A stretch of DNA of 31,162 nt. Origin: JBCCSZ01 sp039199225 (lineage in GTDB: Bacteria > Bacteroidota > Bacteroidia > Chitinophagales > Saprospiraceae). Position numbers and translations under genes: made by a program. Where the stretch lies: the NCBI GenBank assembly GCA_039199225.1, contig JBCCSZ010000048.1:1-31162 (forward strand), written 5' to 3'. The stretch's first letter is position 1; each line of letters starts with the position of its first letter. The notes beneath the pieces were generated by a model, which had not been told where the DNA came from, did no database searches, and saw only the letters and a program-made list of their open reading frames with translations. Below, one piece after another: positions 20,101-26,100 of this stretch.

Positions 20101-23082
20101 GTCGAAGAAATTATCAGTCACACCAATCTGCTCGATGCCCAGGATGTCTTTCCAAATCTCACACATTTTTTCTTCCGCTTCATTGGCCGGTGGTACAAAT
20201 TGTGTATGACTTGCCGAGCGCTCTGCAAAAGGATTGGGTAAGGATTTCCAATCCGTCTTACCATTGGAAGTAAGTGGAATCGTCGGAACATTGACCCAGT
20301 AGCCGGGAATCATGTGAGCGGGTAGTTGATCGGCCAGCCAATCCTTCACGGCCCCTTGGGTATCTTCTGCCCTCAGTGACAACCAGGCACAAAGAGCGTT
20401 GTGACCATCCGGTCCTTTGACGGGCGCCACCCGAACTTCGCGGACCTCTTCATGGCTACTCAGGCAGGCTTCGATCTCAGCTGGTTCGATTCGAAAACCT
20501 CTGATCTTCACCTGCTGGTCCATCCGTCCGATGTAAACAATCTCGCCGTTGGGCAGGCGCTTACCAAGGTCGCCGGAGCGATACAAACGGAGGCCCGTCG
20601 ATGGGTGTAGTAGGAATCTTTCGGCCGTCAGCTTGGGACGATTCAAGTAGCCCTTGGCCAAGCCGAGACCACTGACACAGATTTCGCCAGGGACTCCTGC
20701 CGGAACGGGGCGTAGGCTTTCATCCAGAATCAAGACTTCCAGTGTTGGAATCGGTTTTCCAATGTTACTAACTCTTGCCTGAATTTCCTTTGGACCAATC
20801 TCTTTATAAGTGACATGTACTGTAGTTTCTGTGATACCGTACATGTTAATCAGCCTCGTCTGTGAATATTTTTGCTGCCAATCGGCTAGTTTTCCAGGAG
20901 CTAATTTTTCTCCTCCAAAAATGATGTATCGAATGGATAAGTCTGCATTCTCCGCTTGTAAGGCAGCCTCCGACAAACGGTAGAAGTAGCCAGGCGTTTG
21001 GTTGAGAACACTTACTTTTTCTTTGGACAATAAATGTAGGAATGCCTCGGGATCGCGGGCAACTTCCTTGGGAACGATGACTAGACGACCACCAAATAAA
21101 AGCGCACCATACATTTCCCAAACAGAAAAATCGAAGCAATAAGAATGGAATAGCGTCCAAGTGTCTTTTTCCGAAAAGTCGAACAACTGAGCGTCGTTGA
21201 AAAATAATCGAATGACATTTTGATGGGTAATCATGGCACCCTTTGGCTTGCCGGTCGAACCAGAGGTGTAGATCACATAGGCCAAGGCGTCCGGTGTCAG
21301 CTCAATGGAAAGGTTCTCTGGTGAGTAAGCATCCAGCGGTAGCTCGCCGTAGTTCAACCACTCGTGATCGGCAGCAAAGTCTTCCCGATCACTGTCTGCA
21401 ATCAACAATTTCAGTTTCGAATCTTCGACCAAATATTCTTTGCGAGATTCCGGATAGTTAGGATCAATGGGCAGATAGGCATGACCAGCTTTGAGGACAG
21501 CTAAAATGGCCACCAGCATTTCAAAGGAAGGCTTGAGGTGTAGGCCGATCAAGACATTTTTGGGAAGCGATTCCTCCAACAATCGGCGGGCCAAGCGGTT
21601 GGCACTGGCATTGAGTTCGCTGTAACTAAAGGTGCGGCCGTCAAAACGAAGGGCAGCACGCTCTGGATGTGCCGTTGCCTGTGCTTCAAAAAGTTCATGG
21701 ATCAGAGCAGCTTGCGGAAAAGCTACTGGGCTGGGGACGCCTTGCTCCAAAAGTGCGGTGCTTTCCGGCATATCCAGCAAGCTCAAATCGCTCAAACGAA
21801 CTTGTGGCCTTTCCATCAATTGACGAGCAATGACTTCAAAATGATGTGCCATAGCCGCTGTCGATTGCTCCGAATAAGTGGCAGGATCAAAAGCGAAGCG
21901 CAAAGTCAGCTCTTTGCCCGGCAAGACAATCAGCGTCAGACCGTATTGGGTTTTTTCTTCAAACTCAACCTTTTGAACTTTTAGCTCTGTTCCAGGGATG
22001 GTCTCCGCCTGCGTTTCCGGGTCTACCGGATAATTTTCAAAGACCAAAATGCTTTCCAGTAAATTCTGTTTGAGTGGACTCAAAGACTGGCTACGCGACA
22101 AAGGAAAAAAGTCGTGCGGCCCTGTTGCTACACCAAGCTTTTGAACTTGCTTCAAGAAGTCGACAAAAAGTGTATTAGAGGTCGCCTTCAATCGACGTGG
22201 TACTGTGTTGATGAACAAGCCCACCATCTCCTCGACGCCCTTCAAAGCAGGTGGGCGACCAGACACCACAACACCAAAAGCCACATCCTCTGTTCGATTG
22301 TAGACCATCAACTGAAGCGCCCAGATGGCTTCTACTAAGCTGTTGAAAGTCACGCCGTTCTGACGAGCAAACTCAACCATTTGAGCAGAAAGCTTTTCGG
22401 GCAAACGAAATTCTGTCAACGCCTTGGCTCCCGTATTGGAAACAGGCAATTGCAAGGCAGGACTGTTTTGCTCAAAGTCACCAATTTGCATCTTCCAAAA
22501 TGCCTCTGCCGCCTTGTGATTTTGATTTTTAAGCCAAGTAATGTATTTGGAAAAAGGCGAAACAGCCGGTAGCATCAATGATTCCCCCTTGGACTCTGCT
22601 GCGTAGATGCGAAATAATTCTTTGACCAGTAGACCAATACACCAACCATCCATGATGATGTGGTGATGACTCCAGATCATCCAATAAGTATGCTCTCCTG
22701 TACGCAAGATGCTGACACGCATCAAAAGCTCTTTTGCCAAGTTGAAGCCAGCTTGGACATCTGCCGCTGCAAATTCCTTTAAGTCGTCCTCTAAAACTTC
22801 TTTGCTTTTGTCGCGCCAGTCCAATTCATTTATTTTCAAATTGCGCTTCGACAAAATAACCTGACGAGGTCGACGCTGTTTTTGATGAATGAAAGCCGCT
22901 CGCAAACTTTCGTGCCGAGCAATCAATTGATTAAAAGCCGACGCTAGCGCCGGAATATTCAAGACACCCTCAAAGCAGATGCGCAGTTGTTCAAAGTACG
23001 TATCAGATTCCGGTTGCTGAATTTGATGAAACAGCATCCCCTCTTGCATAGGGGTCAGACCAATTATTTTTTCAACTTTCAT
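4246..23082 (-). CDS. Five-module NRPS with built-in sulfotransferase and thioesterase
   Basis: A single 18.8-kb frame of 6278 residues. Domain order (approximate residues): C1 1-440, A1 455-950, PCP1 (Ser999), C2 1070-1500, A2 1510-2005, PCP2 (Ser2059), C3 2105-2540, A3 2555-3060, PCP3 (Ser3109), E 3150-3590, C4 3615-4055, A4 4075-4570, PCP4 (Ser4621), ST 4690-4978, C5 4990-5425, A5 5440-5930, PCP5 (Ser5985), TE 6020-6265. All five C domains and the E domain keep HHxxxDG, and every PCP keeps the pantetheinylation serine, so the whole line looks functional. Predicted order is Thr, X1, D-Orn, Thr, X2, with release by the TE. The start ATG is immediately followed by the first C-domain motif (LTPMQEGMLFH), so there is no N-terminal docking extension. 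It begins 29 nt after the Asn/E gene and its first C domain is of the D-accepting type, which fits direct transfer from that protein. Confidence 0.97.
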   Translation of the reverse strand: MKVEKIIGLTPMQEGMLFHQIQQPESDTYFEQLRICFEGVLNIPALASAFNQLIARHESLRAAFIHQKQRRPRQVILSKRNLKINELDWRDKSKEVLEDDLKEFAAADVQAGFNLAKELLMRVSILRTGEHTYWMIWSHHHIIMDGWCIGLLVKELFRIYAAESKGESLMLPAVSPFSKYITWLKNQNHKAAEAFWKMQIGDFEQNSPALQLPVSNTGAKALTEFRLPEKLSAQMVEFARQNGVTFNSLVEAIWALQLMVYNRTEDVAFGVVVSGRPPALKGVEEMVGLFINTVPRRLKATSNTLFVDFLKQVQKLGVATGPHDFFPLSRSQSLSPLKQNLLESILVFENYPVDPETQAETIPGTELKVQKVEFEEKTQYGLTLIVLPGKELTLRFAFDPATYSEQSTAAMAHHFEVIARQLMERPQVRLSDLSLLDMPESTALLEQGVPSPVAFPQAALIHELFEAQATAHPERAALRFDGRTFSYSELNASANRLARRLLEESLPKNVLIGLHLKPSFEMLVAILAVLKAGHAYLPIDPNYPESRKEYLVEDSKLKLLIADSDREDFAADHEWLNYGELPLDAYSPENLSIELTPDALAYVIYTSGSTGKPKGAMITHQNVIRLFFNDAQLFDFSEKDTWTLFHSYCFDFSVWEMYGALLFGGRLVIVPKEVARDPEAFLHLLSKEKVSVLNQTPGYFYRLSEAALQAENADLSIRYIIFGGEKLAPGKLADWQQKYSQTRLINMYGITETTVHVTYKEIGPKEIQARVSNIGKPIPTLEVLILDESLRPVPAGVPGEICVSGLGLAKGYLNRPKLTAERFLLHPSTGLRLYRSGDLGKRLPNGEIVYIGRMDQQVKIRGFRIEPAEIEACLSSHEEVREVRVAPVKGPDGHNALCAWLSLRAEDTQGAVKDWLADQLPAHMIPGYWVNVPTIPLTSNGKTDWKSLPNPFAERSASHTQFVPPANEAEEKMCEIWKDILGIEQIGVTDNFFDLGGDSIRSIPLVQKSREAGFSVDIGRLFEYPTVRALLKALNKQAAQEQADAKVEAVDLEIAPFALLKQADRQLLPDGLVDAYPLTMLQAGMCFHSLYHPASQLYHDLGSFYLKATYNEAAFQKAVDQLTARHEILRTAFVMDGFSEPLQLVYPSIETPLSFRDWRQYSENEQDRLLAAFIQTESRNDFEMEKAPLFHLWVHRRGADRFSITIGCHHAILDGWSVASLFTELFQNYFALLNEKPLSNKLAAAPFRKYVALENAAQKSAVQKEFWSQFLKDAAINRLPQLPARYLGQKGALGIEKLQVSAERSKELQQISKQLSIPFKSVLMSVHLKALSVFTGQKDVLTGIVTNGRPEGKASEQTLGLFLNALPFRQKMDQGNWAELIQATFEIEKEMLQHRRYPLAKIQQDLDINPLFDTLFNFTHFHTYQKIRGVEELEVLDSTGFEQNNFGLVSSFDMDAVENTINVQLHYDAGLLSAGQMRTLAGIYNAVMAQMCSDLQAPHAAVGLLPETALDEVLEHFNPAFEPLVETTSLQALMARNAQANPNKIALVFHDQKVTYAELNARANQLADYWQTAMNLRAGDKLVLCMHSSLELPLALWAAFKCRAAVALLDPVLPKARRSFIASNTEARFVVHNLPVYDLDAKGFELHWKDIRLDACSTENPKDAGQLQDVAFLQYTSGSQGNPKGVLLSHENLLNLNTWFADHFSFGPHDVLPQKTTISFGDTLVELTMPLTTGQSTVYLRPEDGIAKDFEELGRWLKEIEATIVQFVPSVFAAMLEQLPKDTFHSLKALILSGEALKTHYQFDFPVFNIYGNSECTALSTYFELFSNSPEIYIGKPLRNTRIYILDADKNPVPMSQTGEIFISGSSVGLGYWREEALTEEKFLDDCFIPSAKMFRTGDIGRWLPDGNIQYIGRSDQQVKIRGIRIELSEVEHALLKHPMIDEAVVLVRDNGGEAALYAYLVGQDELTVKLVRTHLEALLPDYMHPVRYHRLEALPLNSNGKINRLALGTMTAELLASGRKYIAPQTPEEKQMAAIWSDVLQVEKVGMSDNFFELGGHSLNATQMMARIQRQMGSKVTLQDLFAQPRIQDLLLRMAQRENRALEAIPRIAKADLYPLSHAQRRMWVLDQIDEDKIAYNIPRAVRLKGVFELQALQTALHNLSLRHESLRTVFVSEQGEPKQKIYEKPLTQLVQKDVSRAVDPLQAAFDYVYKDATTSFDLEKGPLLRVALLKVFENDHVLMLNMHHIISDGWSMQVLVKDLMHFYNAAIDGQVLGQSELVLQYKDYAGWHNELLDSDTFGTARSFWHEQFQGSIPALQLPADFPRPAIAGSEGHTLNFSFDKEVTAQLEKLCRSEQVSTYMALLTIVHVLLHKYSGQDDIITGSPVAGRMHPDLESQIGLYINTIAIRQSIHPLEHFTDLLSKVRQTVTKALDYQTYPFDKLVTELDLARDLSRNPLFDVMVILQNNPKEALDLSGLKAERFFTDAPISNFDLTFSFVQVEESLHLALEYNTALFKKDRMERVFKHLETLMKQVLTEPESRISDLSMTSPEEAKLLRQFNDNIREYNLDRTVHACFEAVVAAQPAKVALQIGDRKLTYGALNGLANRMAHYLREEHALQAEDRVALMLGRNEWMIASVLAVWKAGAAFVPIDPSYPDSRIQYMLEDSDAKLLLTEAFCQPVTDRTLVLVEDTLSKNTSNLSPHAGPNNLAYQIYTSGSTGRPKGVMVEHHSLVNLAMGLRESYALPEMDVCLLQMASFSFDVFVGDILRALLNGGKMVICPEDVRLDPLALSSLIKEHEVNIFEATPGLIVPLMDFVYENNIPFDCLKLLILGSDTCSPQAFNRLQSRFGDQMRIVNSYGVTEATIDSGFYEPDLNSDDTLSLLVPVGKPLANIRYYVLDGQQRLAPIGIPGELYIAGAGVARGYAGRESLTAARFLVDPFYPDTIMYRTGDHARWRSDGELEFLGRLDNQVKVRGYRIELGEVEVALAGLDDVQDAVVWTVEEGENKYLCGWYLAESTLAESDLQQALTKLLPAFMIPSRFVHVDAFPLSVNGKLDRKALPKPEMQSRSEFHEADNEKEQILVDLWQNILGVERVSTTDNWFFLGGDSIKAIQLTAKLYQYQLKLDIRDLFRQPTIRALSSLLTTQNLQIAQGTVVGALPLTPIQHTFFHLNHQQRHHYNQSVMLLRKDGFDAERVEACWMRLLEQHDALRMRFEYKDQNWTQYNEGLAGQHMSLKTFDIGGANEAIEIPKLAESIQASLSLENGPLSALAIFHTENGDHLLIAVHHLVVDGVSWRILLEDFNSLYESQEVISEVELPAKTHSFQHWARGLENYAQSTKLAREIPYWQKQVELPVAQLKSTAQPKTNFQEDARELSFELSRETTAALLRETQQAYNTEINDLLLTALALALQARTGEYSFRICLEGHGREAILEDVDISRTVGWFTSEFPFVLSLKKGEDISHHIRSIKEALRAVPKKGIGYGILKYMRKAFTKDVHPQILFNYLGQFDEDLQEGAIQMSPCEHGPSSGAQTDREYALNINGLVLQGQLKVVLDYHREAFAPAYLEAFMGRFEEYLLALIAHCRQLKTTRFTPADFGDTDLSLEELAMIQAESSTAIEKIFPLTPMQEGMLFHTLFDGSGQAYFQQFTLDISGQLNPKSLEAAFNQVIDRYDILRTAFFHRGLRKSRQVVYKSRPIELEVKDLRSLDAAAQQTALEAEKQRDTDRGFDLKTDALMRVILLQTADESWQLIWSHHHILMDGWCMGTIIEEIFLSYKAFKSDATAELAPVLQFDRYVDWLQEWDETEAKNYWKRSLSDFEEKTGIQGLHTLSSASDFVQGEYIKYLDANLSRALSALAQEQGVTLNHVVQAIWTVILQRHNRREDVVFGAVVSGRPPELQGSSDMVGLFINTIPIRVQADGQTSFSGLLTQLRERYAEASQNGYLPLSEIQSYSPLKHDLVDHILVFENFPVDPGQERDTADELGFQVNGADFYGRNNYDLALVVVPGEQLALRFVFNKSIYADGQIESLGLQFKHLAHTMVASAEQKLSEVGLLPADQQKEILARFDFSQLAFPKEDTITSVFDRMVKAHPAKEAVVNGRNRLTYRQLDQTSNQVANCLMAKGIQAGDHVAISLERSTNFVAAILGVLKVGATYVPIDPSYPSDRKQMMMQDATVKGLIVDGYESLVDVGQNGHTPQLVDLGSSEFDSASMAPVAKSASPDTVAYMIYTSGSTGRPKGVRITHRNVVRLLFNEEVLFDFSEKDTWTAFHSFSFDFSVWELFGALLYGGKLVIVPTAVAKDPVAYVTLLQEEQVSVLNSTPGYFYSLMSASLKVDLSKFHLRYVIFGGEALSPTKLTNWQAAFPSVEMINMYGITETTVHVTFKKIGAAEMTSGRSNIGGPIPTLSVLVMDQYMQLLPIGVAGELCVGGEGLAVDYWQREALTAEKFVAHPFKDNKKIYRSGDLGRYLPGADLEYLGRIDQQVKIRGFRIELGEIQNQIEAHPAVDQALVMAKEGAEAERYLIGWYCLKPAAMEVDLGAWLQERLPEYMLPSHLLEIDQFQLNHNGKIDRKALPMPGMQQLQNTYVAARDEMERGLVKIWQDVLDLERIGVQDNFFELGGNSIRAIRIINQIQDWLDEIVHVAAIFESPTIEGLATRLRHTEAKQRSEVDAEAIRTFRSLIPPVDASTDKVGANPRCIFVLSPPRSGSTLLRVILAGHPILFAPPELELLSFGDMAERAEVLSGSQSFFSEGLLRAIMEIENCDGDAAKAIVEEMVEKRVSATEMYQWLQDRLKGRLLVDKSPNYALDRATLERAEAAFDAPFFIHLTRNPFGMIRSFEEAKMEQIFRHDNDFSRRELAELSWAVSHDNIQNFLQNIPADRQFELRYEDMVQEPEATIAALCEAIGIDFKPEMLEVYKQGETRMTDGVHEESRMIGDVKFHRHQKINSAAASRWKSYFKHNFLSEFSLKLAAELGHLEAIDFGRLAITAVDKANDYPLSNAQKRLWVLQELGEAGAAFNIPSAFRMEGPLQVEAFEVALQKLAARHEILRTVFRTVDGLPRQMILPIESFEFVQESEDLQSEDQPLESALARIHAVANEAFDLAEGPLLHSKIYKIGPDTHIFYFNIHHILADGWSMKVIVNDLQQLYVAAQKGEEAVLPELSIQYKDFASWQQKMLEVSEGKEARDYWLNQLSGNIPVATFPEDHSRPPIQTYKGAHYEFRIGGQLVKDMQAFCRANNTSLFVGLNAIVKVLLHRYTGQTDIIIGSPIAGREQSVLESQIGLYTNMLGLRDQIRPKESFRQFLAAVSRNSSQAQRYQHYPFDRLVEDLDLQRDLSRTPLFQVVLALQDSEQKSGGFSGLTIEPVSSGGNSSLFDLSFYVAEHKGHFRFDLEYNPDLYLPETIQRLATHFEALMHNAIHQADLPIAQLELLREEERYHLLHKFNPVNTDYPLDEPIHCLFEKIQADQPTAVAVVFGQEQMSYKALNAFANQIAHAMMDKGLQKGQIVNLALSTGFHLIAAALGAFKAGAGITLVDPVLPEARQAFILKDTGNHFLLSETNTAEANNGRFLHLNAGMRSLEGWSDRNPDLTITVDSPAVVQYSSGSTGQPKGVILNHRNMVNVMAWFADYFSVGAADVIPQKTTISFADAQMEMLLPLTFTGGAVYLRPYDGINQDYPEMVDWMKNIKATILQFVPSVFDNLMRFADIHSVPSVRALILSGEALSRVYELPFPVYNLYGNSECAIFSTVWKMPPAASTIFIGRPIENSRTYILDEYNNPVPIGVTGEIYTGGISVGDGYLNLPELTAEKFKDDPFLDGARMYKTGDLARWSADGNIEYLGRQDFQVKIRGVRIELQEVAHALQELSAVDEAFVIDMKDEEGHKYLCAYIISKQQWSVEDLRSEIGEWLPAYMIPDRFAAIHEIPLTLNGKIDRSKLPDPLKTEARTHIEFVPARNEMDEKLIAIWEKLLGLSGIGIRTHFFEAGGNSLKVMALSAELERLTGRRMRLAEIFKRPRLEDMSDYVAGSEETHSGLEIMRLSEGGSENIFCFPPIIGDALIFMEVAKRLTDKTVFGINYVETDNVIQQAADLVESEQRQGTLSLMGYSAGGGFAFSVACELERRGRKIERLVLIDSAARQEAHFPSDEEAMAYAQQMKQQFSAFFSQSNADAEWMERQLKRIESYYRFSCANVHQGQIDAPIDLLKSTDVPDAVAERMKHWAHSTQQTYQTHRGYGRHEEMLYPGFAEQNIQLIRRILNGELVYSTYWNDSEEKVSSETVYPK
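8149..9015 (-). other. Sulfotransferase (ST) domain inside the NRPS
   Basis: Residues about 4690-4978, in the same frame as the flanking domains. The 5'-phosphosulfate loop is PRSGSTLL (4703-4710). The 3'-phosphate motif runs from Arg4828 in LTRNPFG to Ser4836, eight residues apart as in known PAPS-dependent sulfotransferases. LLVDKSPNYALDR, RYEDMVQEP, RMTDGVHEES and a histidine in KFHRH (His4942) follow the pattern I recall for the ST domains of CurM and cyanobacterial olefin synthase. Those transfer sulfate from PAPS to the beta-hydroxyl of a carrier-bound acyl chain. Its place right after the Thr carrier makes the threonine beta-hydroxyl the obvious acceptor. The outcome could be a sulfate ester or, after elimination, dehydrobutyrine; the sequence does not decide. 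Confidence 0.88.
9103..12240 (-). other. NRPS module 4: D-accepting C, A(Thr), PCP
   Basis: Residues about 3615-4660. C4 begins LTPMQEGMLFH like C1 and has HHILMDG (His3755-His3756), as expected for a DCL domain behind an epimerase. The A4 code reads DFWNIGMVHK, again canonical threonine (SFDFSVWEL, NSTPGYFY, VIFGGE, NMYGITETTVH). PCP4 has Ser4621 in LGGNS. A4 and A1 are close relatives; C1-A1 and C4-A4 look like copies of one ancestral Thr module. The sulfotransferase domain starts about 70 residues after Ser4621. Confidence 0.88.
12283..16770 (-). other. NRPS module 3: C, A(Orn), PCP, E, giving D-Orn
   Basis: Residues about 2105-3600. C3 opens with YPLSHAQRRMWVL and has HHIISDG (His2245), an L-accepting type, consistent with no epimerase in module 2. 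The A3 code reads DVGEIGSIDK (motifs FDVFVGD, FEATPG, LILGSD, NSYGVTEATID), identical to the ornithine code of gramicidin S synthetase. PCP3 has Ser3109. The E domain has HHLVVDGVSW (His3287), EGHGRE and FNYLGQFD, the full set for an active epimerase, so D-ornithine is predicted. It would be the one basic residue in the visible chain. Confidence 0.9.
16798..19890 (-). other. NRPS module 2: C, atypical A (beta-amino acid?), PCP
   Basis: Residues about 1065-2095. C2 has an intact HHAILDG (His1209-His1210). A2 is unusual: where alpha-amino-acid domains have Asp235 (SFDxxxW), it reads SFGDTLVE, so Gly1721 takes the Asp position and Asp1722 lies one residue later. The full code read by hand is GDVQISIALK. 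Asp at 236 with a non-Asp 235 and Ser at 301 recalls beta-alanine-type codes (VDWVISLADK as I remember it), so a beta-amino acid is inferred; the exact substrate is not predictable. The A3 core is also odd, YTSGSQGNPKG with Gln1680 in the usual Thr position. Motifs A7 (FRTGD) and A10 (NGKIN with Lys) are present, and PCP2 has Ser2059 in LGGHS. Confidence 0.8.
19978..23082 (-). other. NRPS module 1: D-accepting C, A(Thr), PCP
   Basis: Residues 1-1035 of the large NRPS. C1 opens with LTPMQEGMLFH and has RPRQVI near residue 73, both typical of DCL domains that join a D-residue donor to an L-acceptor; its active site is His140-His141...Asp145-Gly146. This suits the upstream Asn module, which ends in an epimerase. 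The A1 code, aligned by hand to GrsA positions 235-517, reads DFWNIGMVHK, the canonical threonine code (motifs CFDFSVWEM, NQTPGYFY, IIFGGE, NMYGITETTVH). Ser999 in LGGDS carries the arm. Unlike module 4, no sulfotransferase follows this threonine. Confidence 0.88.
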
Positions 23083-23111
23083 TTGTGTTCAGCTTTCTTT
23101 GATTAATGCAC

Positions 23112-26100
23112 TTATTCATCCCCCTCTACCATACTCATAATGGCATCGAGCTCGTCCAAACTCAGATCCTCTTCTCCTAAATCGCTGGGGGTATAAATGG
23201 TCGCTTCTTTGCCCTGACAATGTGCAACAACGGCACGTAGGTTTTCTTGAAAAATGTGTGTGAGCGTTTCCATCTCTGTTTCTGTCAACAAAGCTGTATC
23301 GTACACCATGCGGATATTGAGGCAGCCATCCAGCACAAAGCCCTCCACCAGCAATGGAACGTCTCTGGAATTGAGCAGGCTCTCTTGCAGGCCAGTTTCC
23401 AATTCGGAGATGCCGAATATTTCATTTGTCCCCACCTGATCAAAACTGCCCAAGTAGTTAAAGCGAATTTCCGGACGGCGGTCGAACTGCAATTCTCCTC
23501 GTTTATTTTTTTCTGCCAGATATTGCAGCAAGCCATAGCCGATGCCATTTTGTGGTACCTGGCGGATGTTCTCCTTCGTCTTGCGAATAGCCATGGAGAT
23601 TTCAGAAAAATCTGTTGCCATAACCATCGGATACAATGTGGTAAACCAACCAATGGTCCGCGAAATATCAAAGTCCGAAATGATGGGCTCACGTCCGTGG
23701 CCTTCCATTGAATACACCACGGCGTCGGCGCCACGCCAGGCATGCAAGCTGAGATTTAAGGCTGCCAATAGCAGGTCATTCGATTGGGTGTTGTAGGCTT
23801 GGTTGGATTCGCGCAGCAAGTTGTTGGTCAATGCCTCTGAGAACTTCACAGTCGTCTTTTCGAGTTGCGAAACCGGGCAGGGTACACCTATCCAATTTGG
23901 AAATAGTGGATGAACTTTTCTTTGTTCCATCGATTCCCAGTAGACAATTTCCCGCTCTTGCTGAAAGCCATTTGCATAATCCTTACAGGCGACCATCCAG
24001 TCTTTGAAGGAATTAGATTTGAGCGGTAAAACATCCGTAGTGGGTTGATTACTTTCATACAGACGACTGAAGTCTTCCAACAAAATGCGCCAACTGACAC
24101 CATCCATTACCAGGTGGTGAACGACGATCAAACAATGATCTGCCTTCGACAGTTGGAAACGAACTGCTTTAAACAGAGGACCATTTTCCAAATCAAAACT
24201 CTGATGTGTTACCGCCACCAAACGAGCTACCTCTGCTATCGGATCGGGATGCTGGCGCAAGTCAAAACTATTCAATTCGAACTGCGTCATACCAGGTGCT
24301 TGATTAAAGAGCTGTCCATTTTTTAAGACCATCCGCAAAGCATCGTGGTGTAGTGTCAACAGCTCAAAGCAAGCCTGCAATTTTTCCATCTCAAAACCAC
24401 TTTCGCGTTTCAAGAAAACAGATTGATTGAAATGCGCTGGATTTTGGTGCTTTTGATCTAAGAAATGATGATGAACCGGACCTAGGTCGACCGTCCCTTC
24501 CACCGCAGTCTGAGGTACTTCGCGCGACAACGGCCTCAACTGCAAGGCCAATGCACCAACTGTCGGATGATTGAAAACATCGTCAATATCGACTTGGTAG
24601 CGATGTTGCTGCAAACGCGAACTCAACTGAATGGCTCGAATTGAATCCCCACCCAATTTGAAAAAATCATCTTGTACACCGACCTTTTCCGCTCCCAAAA
24701 TTTCTTCCCAGATTCGAGCAATCAATTGCTCCGCCTCACTTTCGGGAGCCATGAATACAACATTGTCTTCCTTCTCAATTTGTGGGAGATTGCTGTAATC
24801 GACCTTTCCATTCTTGGTCAGCGGCATCGCATCAAGGGCCATCCATTGTCGAGGAATCATATACCCTGGCAGGCGGCTTTCCAGCCAAGATTCCAATCCA
24901 TCTATGGCACCAACGATCCAGGCAAACAGCAGTTGCGCACCGCCCAACGAACGCAACGCAACTGCAGCATCTTCCACCTTGTCGTGCGACCGAAGGACTT
25001 GCTCAATCTCGCCCAGTTCAATCCGAAAACCATTGATTTTCAACTGCCGATCGACCCGTCCCATATAGACGAGCTGACCCTCTGCATTGCGAAAAGCCAA
25101 GTCACCCGTCCGATACATCCGTTCGCCCCGGAGCGACTGAAACTTTGCAGCCGTCACCTCCGGACGATTCAAATAAGATGCCGCCAAACCTTGTCCTGCC
25201 ATACACAATTCACCAACAGCTCCAATGGGACTCGCCTGGTCAAAACGATCCAAAACGATGGCCCTCATATTCGAAATAGGCTGCCCGATGGGTACTGCGC
25301 CCACTCCCTCTGTACCAGCCTTGATGGCATAACAAGTGCAACCGACAGTGGCCTCCGTCGGACCATATTCATTGTAAATCAAAACCTCTCCAAAGAGATC
25401 ACGGGTTTCTTTGACCAGCGAAAAGTCAAGTGCCTCCCCTCCTACGATCAGTTTTCTCAGATTCGTCGGTTCTGCAAAATCCAGGAATTTAAAAGCTCTC
25501 AGGTGGCTAGGTGTCAACTTAAGCAAAGTGATTTCCGGGTTGGAAAGTATCCTTTTGAAAAGCATCTCGCGATCGTCCGCATTGAAGATCAGCACTTTCC
25601 CACCTGTCCATAAGGGTAAGAACAAAGAGGTCAATGTCAAATCAAACGCAACAGAAGTAAAGAAAGGCAGGTGGATCGGACTGTCGGGCTGATAGGTCTC
25701 TTTTGCCCATTGGAGATAGTTGCGCAATCCAGCATGGGGTACTTGAACGCCTTTGGGCTGGCCGGTAGAACCGGAGGTGTAAATGATGTACGCCAAATCT
25801 GTCGGCAGTAGCAGGCTTTCCAAATCTTCTTCCGACTCCCGCAGCATACTCATTTGCACATCGATGGCAAACATCTGTCCTTTGTAACCCTGGGCGGCAG
25901 CAATCAAAGCCATTTCCAAAAGCAGTGCTTTAGGTGCCGCGTCTTCCAATAGAAAATCGATTCTGGATTTGGGTAAATCAGCAGCAATGGGAACCAGTAC
26001 GGCACCAGCTTTCATAGCTGCTAAAAAGGCAATCAGCAAATCACTTTTGCGATTCATCAGGACCGCTACGCGATCGCCTTTTTCTATTTTCATGTGCTGC

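Noticed and set aside
24672..25613. 313-residue plus-strand open frame opposite the Asn A domain
   Set aside because: It lies wholly antisense to well-conserved A and PCP motifs and has no recognisable domain; a codon-usage shadow.
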